64,000 nt of DNA from Streptomyces sp. HUAS 15-9 (lineage in GTDB: Bacteria > Actinomycetota > Actinomycetes > Streptomycetales > Streptomycetaceae), in NCBI RefSeq assembly GCF_025642155.1, contig NZ_CP106799.1, forward strand, positions 1 to 64,000, written 5' to 3'. The position numbers were made by a program, and so were the translations under genes. This document shows, in pieces, positions 60,439 through 64,000 of this stretch (position 1 is its first letter; every line of letters begins with the position of its first letter). The notes below the pieces were generated by a model. That model searched no databases and was not told the origin of the DNA. It saw only the letters and a program-made list of their open reading frames with translations.

Positions 60439-62718
60439 GTGAAGGCAGTACTGCTGTCGGCCCGGGACGGTTCGATCAGTGTGGGAGAGATGCCGCCCCC
60501 GGTGGTGCAGTGGGGCACGGTGCTGATCCGCAACACCTACTCGCTGATCAGCGCGGGCACCGAGCGGGCAACCGTGGAGACCGGAGCCAGCAGCCTGTTG
60601 GGCAAGGCGCGGCAGCGCCCCGACCAGGTACGGCAGGTCCTCAACACGGCCCGGCAGCTGGGTGTCGTGGAGACCTACCGGATGGTCCAGGACCGGCTCG
60701 ACCGGCCCATGACGCTCGGGTACTCCTGCGCCGGTGTGGTGATCGCGGTCGGGGAGGGCGTCGACGACCTCGCGCCCGGCATGCGGGTGGCCGCGGGCGG
60801 AGCCGGTCACGCCTCCCACGCGGAGCTCGTGACCGTGCCCCGCAACCTCGTCGTACCCGTACCGGACGGGGTCGAGGACCGGTGGGCCGCCTTCGCCACC
60901 GTGGGCGCCATCGCGCTCCAGGGCATCCACCAGACCGAGGCGCCCGCGGGCTCCCGTGTCGCGGTGATCGGCCTCGGCCTGGTGGGGCAGCTCACCCTGC
61001 GGATCCTGCGGGCCTACGGGTACGACGCGGTCGGCGTCGACCAGGACCCGGCGGCCGTCGACGCGGCGCGTGCGGCCGGGTTCGTCGCCCACCCCCGCCA
61101 GACGGAGGACCTCCCCGGGACCGTCGCACGGCACTGGGGCGGCGCGCGGGCGGACGCGGTGCTGGTGACCGCGGCGACCTCGAGCACGGATCCGGTCGAA
61201 CTGGCCGGGAGCCTGGCGCGGGACCGGGCGACGGTGGTCGTCGTGGGGGACGTCAAGGTGGCCCCGCCCCGGTCTTCGTACTACCACAAGGAACTGACGA
61301 TCCGTTACTCGCGCTCGTACGGGCCGGGCCGCTACGACCCGCGCTACGAGGAGGCCGGCCAGCAGTACCCGGAGGGCTATGTGCCCTGGACCGAACGCCG
61401 CAATCTGGCCGAGGTCCTCAGGCTGGTGCCGAACCTGGACCTGGAGAGCCTCGACCCCCGGGTGTTCGCCGTCGAGGACGCCGCCGAGGCGTACCGCGTG
61501 CTGAACACCGAGCGGCCGCGCCGCCGCCCCGCCCTGCTGCTGCGCTATCCCGGCACCGCGAAGGTGAGCGAGCCACCGCGGCCCCGGGGCGAGGCCGTCA
61601 CCTGGTCACCGCCCGCCGGGAGAGCGCGGATCGCCGCGATCGGGGCCGGGAACTTCGCCACCAAGATGCTGTTCCCGCATCTGCACCGTGACCCGGGCGT
61701 CGCCTTCTCCTGGGTGGCGAGCGCGCGCGGCCTGTCGGCCGTCCAGCAGAGCAGGCGGTGGGGATTCGGCGAGGTCGCCGAGAGCGCCGAGCACGGGCTC
61801 GCGTCGGGCGACGCCGACTGCGTCATGGTGCTGTCCCGCCACGACAGCCACGGCCGCTACGCCGCCGAGGTACTGGGCCGCGGGATCGCGCTGTACTGCG
61901 AGAAGCCCGTGGGACTCACCGAGCAGGAGCTGGAGGAGGTGGCGGCCGCCTGGTCCCGGTCCGGCGCCCCGGCGCTGGCCGGTTTCAACCGCCGGTTCGC
62001 TCCGGCCGTACGGGAGTTGCGGGCGGTCCTGCCCGCGGGGACGCCGCTCCAGGTCGTCCATCGGGTCTTCGCCGGCCGGCTGCCCGACGACCACTGGTAC
62101 TTCGACCACCGTCAGGGCGGCCGGCTGCTCGGGGAGGTCTGCCACTTCATCGACACCGCGAACTTCCTCGTACCGGGCAGGCCGGTGAGCGTGACCGCGA
62201 CGGGCGTGGACGGCAGGGACCCGGCGTCGGCCCAGAGCGTCACCCTGCAGATCACCTACTCCGACTCCTCCACCGCCTCGATCGTGTACGGCGGGCTCAC
62301 CCCGCCCGGGGCACCCAAGGAGCTCATCGAGGTGGCCTGCGACGGTGTCGCCGCCAGGATCGAGGACTTCGGGTCCCTGACATTGTGGAAGCGGGGCAAA
62401 AAGTCGGAGTCGGTCTACCGGGGGGCGCCGAAGGGGCACGCCGAGGAGATGCGGGCCCTGACCCGGCTGCTGCGGGGCGAGATGGTCGCCGAGGCGGACT
62501 TCCGGCTGGCGCTGTGGAGTTCACTCGTGGCCTGCCGCGCGGCCGCCGCCCTCGCCGACGGCGGCCAGGCCGAGACAGCGCCGTCCACCCCCGCGCTCGC
62601 CGAGGTCCTCGGCTGCGCACGGTCCGGCCCCGGGGCGGGCGGCCCGGTGGGCGCGGTGCCGGAGCAGACCTTCGCCACGCCCGAAGGGGCCGGTACGACG
62701 GGAGGTTCCGGCGCATGA
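60439..62718 (+). CDS. two-domain oxidoreductase: zinc-type dehydrogenase fused to Gfo/Idh/MocA
   Basis: 759 residues from the GTG at 60439 (AAAGG eight bases upstream). The first ~370 residues are a medium-chain dehydrogenase-like fold: TYSLISAGTERATVETGASS, YSCAGVVIAVGEGVDDLAPG, and a second Rossmann motif RVAVIGLGLVGQLTLRILRA. The next ~380 are a Gfo/Idh/MocA domain: RIAAIGAGNFATKMLFPHLH, ALYCEKPVGLTEQELEEVAA (EKP motif), and GGRLLGEVCHFIDTANFLVP with the catalytic His. Such fusions are found in surface-polysaccharide loci, but their reaction is not established. The stop overlaps the next start (ATGA). It likely changes a nucleotide sugar or a lipid-linked sugar by internal redox. Confidence 0.85.
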   Translation: MKAVLLSARDGSISVGEMPPPVVQWGTVLIRNTYSLISAGTERATVETGASSLLGKARQRPDQVRQVLNTARQLGVVETYRMVQDRLDRPMTLGYSCAGVVIAVGEGVDDLAPGMRVAAGGAGHASHAELVTVPRNLVVPVPDGVEDRWAAFATVGAIALQGIHQTEAPAGSRVAVIGLGLVGQLTLRILRAYGYDAVGVDQDPAAVDAARAAGFVAHPRQTEDLPGTVARHWGGARADAVLVTAATSSTDPVELAGSLARDRATVVVVGDVKVAPPRSSYYHKELTIRYSRSYGPGRYDPRYEEAGQQYPEGYVPWTERRNLAEVLRLVPNLDLESLDPRVFAVEDAAEAYRVLNTERPRRRPALLLRYPGTAKVSEPPRPRGEAVTWSPPAGRARIAAIGAGNFATKMLFPHLHRDPGVAFSWVASARGLSAVQQSRRWGFGEVAESAEHGLASGDADCVMVLSRHDSHGRYAAEVLGRGIALYCEKPVGLTEQELEEVAAAWSRSGAPALAGFNRRFAPAVRELRAVLPAGTPLQVVHRVFAGRLPDDHWYFDHRQGGRLLGEVCHFIDTANFLVPGRPVSVTATGVDGRDPASAQSVTLQITYSDSSTASIVYGGLTPPGAPKELIEVACDGVAARIEDFGSLTLWKRGKKSESVYRGAPKGHAEEMRALTRLLRGEMVAEADFRLALWSSLVACRAAAALADGGQAETAPSTPALAEVLGCARSGPGAGGPVGAVPEQTFATPEGAGTTGGSGA

Positions 62719-62762
62719 GTGCTGCGGGTACGGCACCGAACGCGGCTGCGGCGGCGGCCTGA
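62715..62762 (+). CDS. 15-codon leader ORF coupling two genes
   Basis: ATG at 62715 sits inside the stop of the two-domain oxidoreductase (ATGA), with GGAGG nine bases upstream. It encodes MSAAGTAPNAAAAAA, and its stop shares one base with the ATG of the amidotransferase gene (TGATG). That downstream ATG has no ribosome binding site of its own. The mini-ORF therefore seems to carry ribosomes to the next gene. The peptide itself probably has no function. Confidence 0.5.
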   Translation: MSAAGTAPNAAAAAA

Positions 62763-64000
62763 TGTGCGGCTTCGTGGTGGTCCTGAACCGCGCCGCGGCC
62801 AGGGGCGGTGATCCGTGTACGACGATCGAGCACCGGGGCCCCGACTCGTGCGGGCACCAGGACCTCGGGGGTGCCGGCTGGCATGCGTCCCTGCACTTCC
62901 GCCGGCTCGCGATCATCGACGTCGACTCCCGCAGCGACCAGCCCTTCGGCGATGCCGAGCGCGGGTACCTCGTCTACAACGGGGAGATCTACAACGCCCC
63001 CGAACTGCGGGAGACGCTGCGCTCCCGGGGTGTCCGGTTCACCACCGAGGGCGACACCGAGGTCCTGCACGAGCTGCTGCTCCAGCCGGACGCGGCACAA
63101 CTGCTCGGGCAGGTGGACGGGATGTTCGCCTTCGTCCAGGTCCTGCCCGACGGGCAGGTGCGGTACGGCCGCGACCGGCTGGGCATCAAGCCCCTCTACG
63201 TCGCCACGAACACGGCGGGCCGCGTCACCGCCCTGGCCAGTGAGATCGCTCCGCTGCGCGCGCTGGGTCTCGCCGAGCACGTCGATCCCGTGGCCGTCGC
63301 GCAGGGGGCGATGTTCCTGTGGACGCCTCCCCCGCGCACGGGCTGGCACCGGGTTCACGCGGCGCAGGCCGGCACCGCGCACGACGTCCTGCCGCCCGAG
63401 TACGCCCGCCCCCGGCTCCTCTGGCAGGCCGAGGCCCCCGCGCCGGTCCAGGACATCGGGGAGGCGGTGCGTGAGTCGGTACGGCGCCAGGTCCGGGCGG
63501 ACGTACCGGTCGGGCTGCTGCTGAGCGGGGGCGTCGACAGCACCTGGCTGGGCGTGGAACTGGGCCGGGCGGGGTTCTCCGGCCCCGTCTTCTCGGCACG
63601 TGACGCCTCGCCACGGCAGGACCCGGCGGAACCCTTCGAGGGGGACGCACCCTATGCCGAGCGGGCGGCCCGCCACCTCGGCATGCCCCTGCGCTGGGTG
63701 GACCTCGATGTGGATGTGCTGCGGCAAGTGCCCGAGATGGTACGGGTGATGGAGCTGCCCTTCGCCGACCCGGCGGCCATCGCGCTCATGCGCCTGTCAC
63801 GGGCCGCGCGCGCCGAGGCGACCGTACTGCTGTCCGGGCTCGGTGTGGAGGAGCTGTTCCTGGGCTACGAGCGTTACCAGGCCGTACGGATGCTGCAGCG
63901 GATTCCCGCGCCCGGCCGAAGACTTCTCGGGCGTGCGGCGCGGGGCCCGGTCCCCGGGAGGCTGCGCGAACGGACGGACAAGCTGGGCCGGATGTGCCGG
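62762..64000 (+). CDS. asparagine-synthase-like glutamine amidotransferase, cut by the window edge
   Basis: 413 codons are visible and the frame is open at 64000. The start is fixed by MCGFVVV: Cys2 is the glutaminase nucleophile of the class II amidotransferase domain. More of that domain: EHRGPDSCG, RRLAIIDVDSRSDQPF, YNGEIYNAPELRETLRSRGV, and DGMFAFV with RDRLGIKPLY. The synthetase domain has the ATP P-loop LLSGGVDSTWLGVE (255-260) and later LLSGLGVEELFLGYERY. In polysaccharide loci such enzymes (for example WbpS) amidate the carboxyl of uronic sugars. With WecB/WecC upstream, the likely target is ManNAcA. Confidence 0.85.
   Translation, partial: MCGFVVVLNRAAARGGDPCTTIEHRGPDSCGHQDLGGAGWHASLHFRRLAIIDVDSRSDQPFGDAERGYLVYNGEIYNAPELRETLRSRGVRFTTEGDTEVLHELLLQPDAAQLLGQVDGMFAFVQVLPDGQVRYGRDRLGIKPLYVATNTAGRVTALASEIAPLRALGLAEHVDPVAVAQGAMFLWTPPPRTGWHRVHAAQAGTAHDVLPPEYARPRLLWQAEAPAPVQDIGEAVRESVRRQVRADVPVGLLLSGGVDSTWLGVELGRAGFSGPVFSARDASPRQDPAEPFEGDAPYAERAARHLGMPLRWVDLDVDVLRQVPEMVRVMELPFADPAAIALMRLSRAARAEATVLLSGLGVEELFLGYERYQAVRMLQRIPAPGRRLLGRAARGPVPGRLRERTDKLGRMCR

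Overview
The window reads as one end of a linear Streptomyces-type replicon, probably a chromosome arm. Codon third positions are very GC rich and GTG/TTG starts are common. The first ~230 bases are a dense set of short palindromes with 3-base loops, as in Streptomyces telomeres. The first large intact gene inward is a TtrA-like subtelomeric helicase.

1-5.3 kb: the telomere, then a graveyard of broken genes: two copies of a KLYLLN-type regulator sensor domain, a MoxR-like ATPase, a DUF5753-like piece, and the tails of fxsB (radical SAM/SPASM) and fxsT (NTPase) from an FxSxx-COOH peptide system. One small membrane-protein gene looks intact. 5.3-23.4 kb: the helicase, then scattered single genes (secreted trypsin-like protease with FG-GAP-like repeats, lipoproteins, NIPSNAP protein, divergent MBL hydrolase/MarR pair, small secreted beta-trefoil lectin) among IS630, Tn3, IS982, SGNH and acetyl-xylan-esterase remnants. 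A large AT-richer membrane-protein gene (17.4-19.9 kb) is bracketed by a ~30-bp imperfect inverted repeat. 23.4-30.6 kb: nitronate monooxygenase, cobT behind a cobalamin riboswitch, an FAD oxidase and a twice-frameshifted ThDP enzyme.

30.9-34.8 kb: a translationally coupled four-gene cassette: helix-turn-helix regulator, ImmA/IrrE-like metallopeptidase, MAB_1171c-like membrane protein, FAD monooxygenase. Its function is unknown. 35.7-39.1 kb: a GbsR/MarR regulator divergent from a DUF4097 protein and a DrrAB-type ABC exporter.

39.2-64 kb: a polysaccharide locus. It holds glycosyltransferases, a Wzy-like polymerase, a Wzx-like flippase, and a three-gene run gmd / ColD-like 3-dehydratase / GDP-fucose-synthase-like reductase. 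That run fits GDP-L-colitose synthesis better than GDP-fucose, because the PLP enzyme has His where aminotransferases have Lys. WecB, WecC, a WecG/TagA-type transferase, a two-domain oxidoreductase and an asparagine-synthase-like amidotransferase (cut by the right edge) suggest ManNAc/ManNAcA units, possibly amidated. A GT11-like transferase may add the 6-deoxy or 3,6-dideoxy sugar. Deleted copies of gmd and of a UDP-glucose-dehydrogenase-like gene show that the locus has been reshuffled. No initiating phosphoglycosyltransferase and no GDP-mannose supply genes are visible; they may lie beyond the right edge.

No tRNA, rRNA or CRISPR array was seen.
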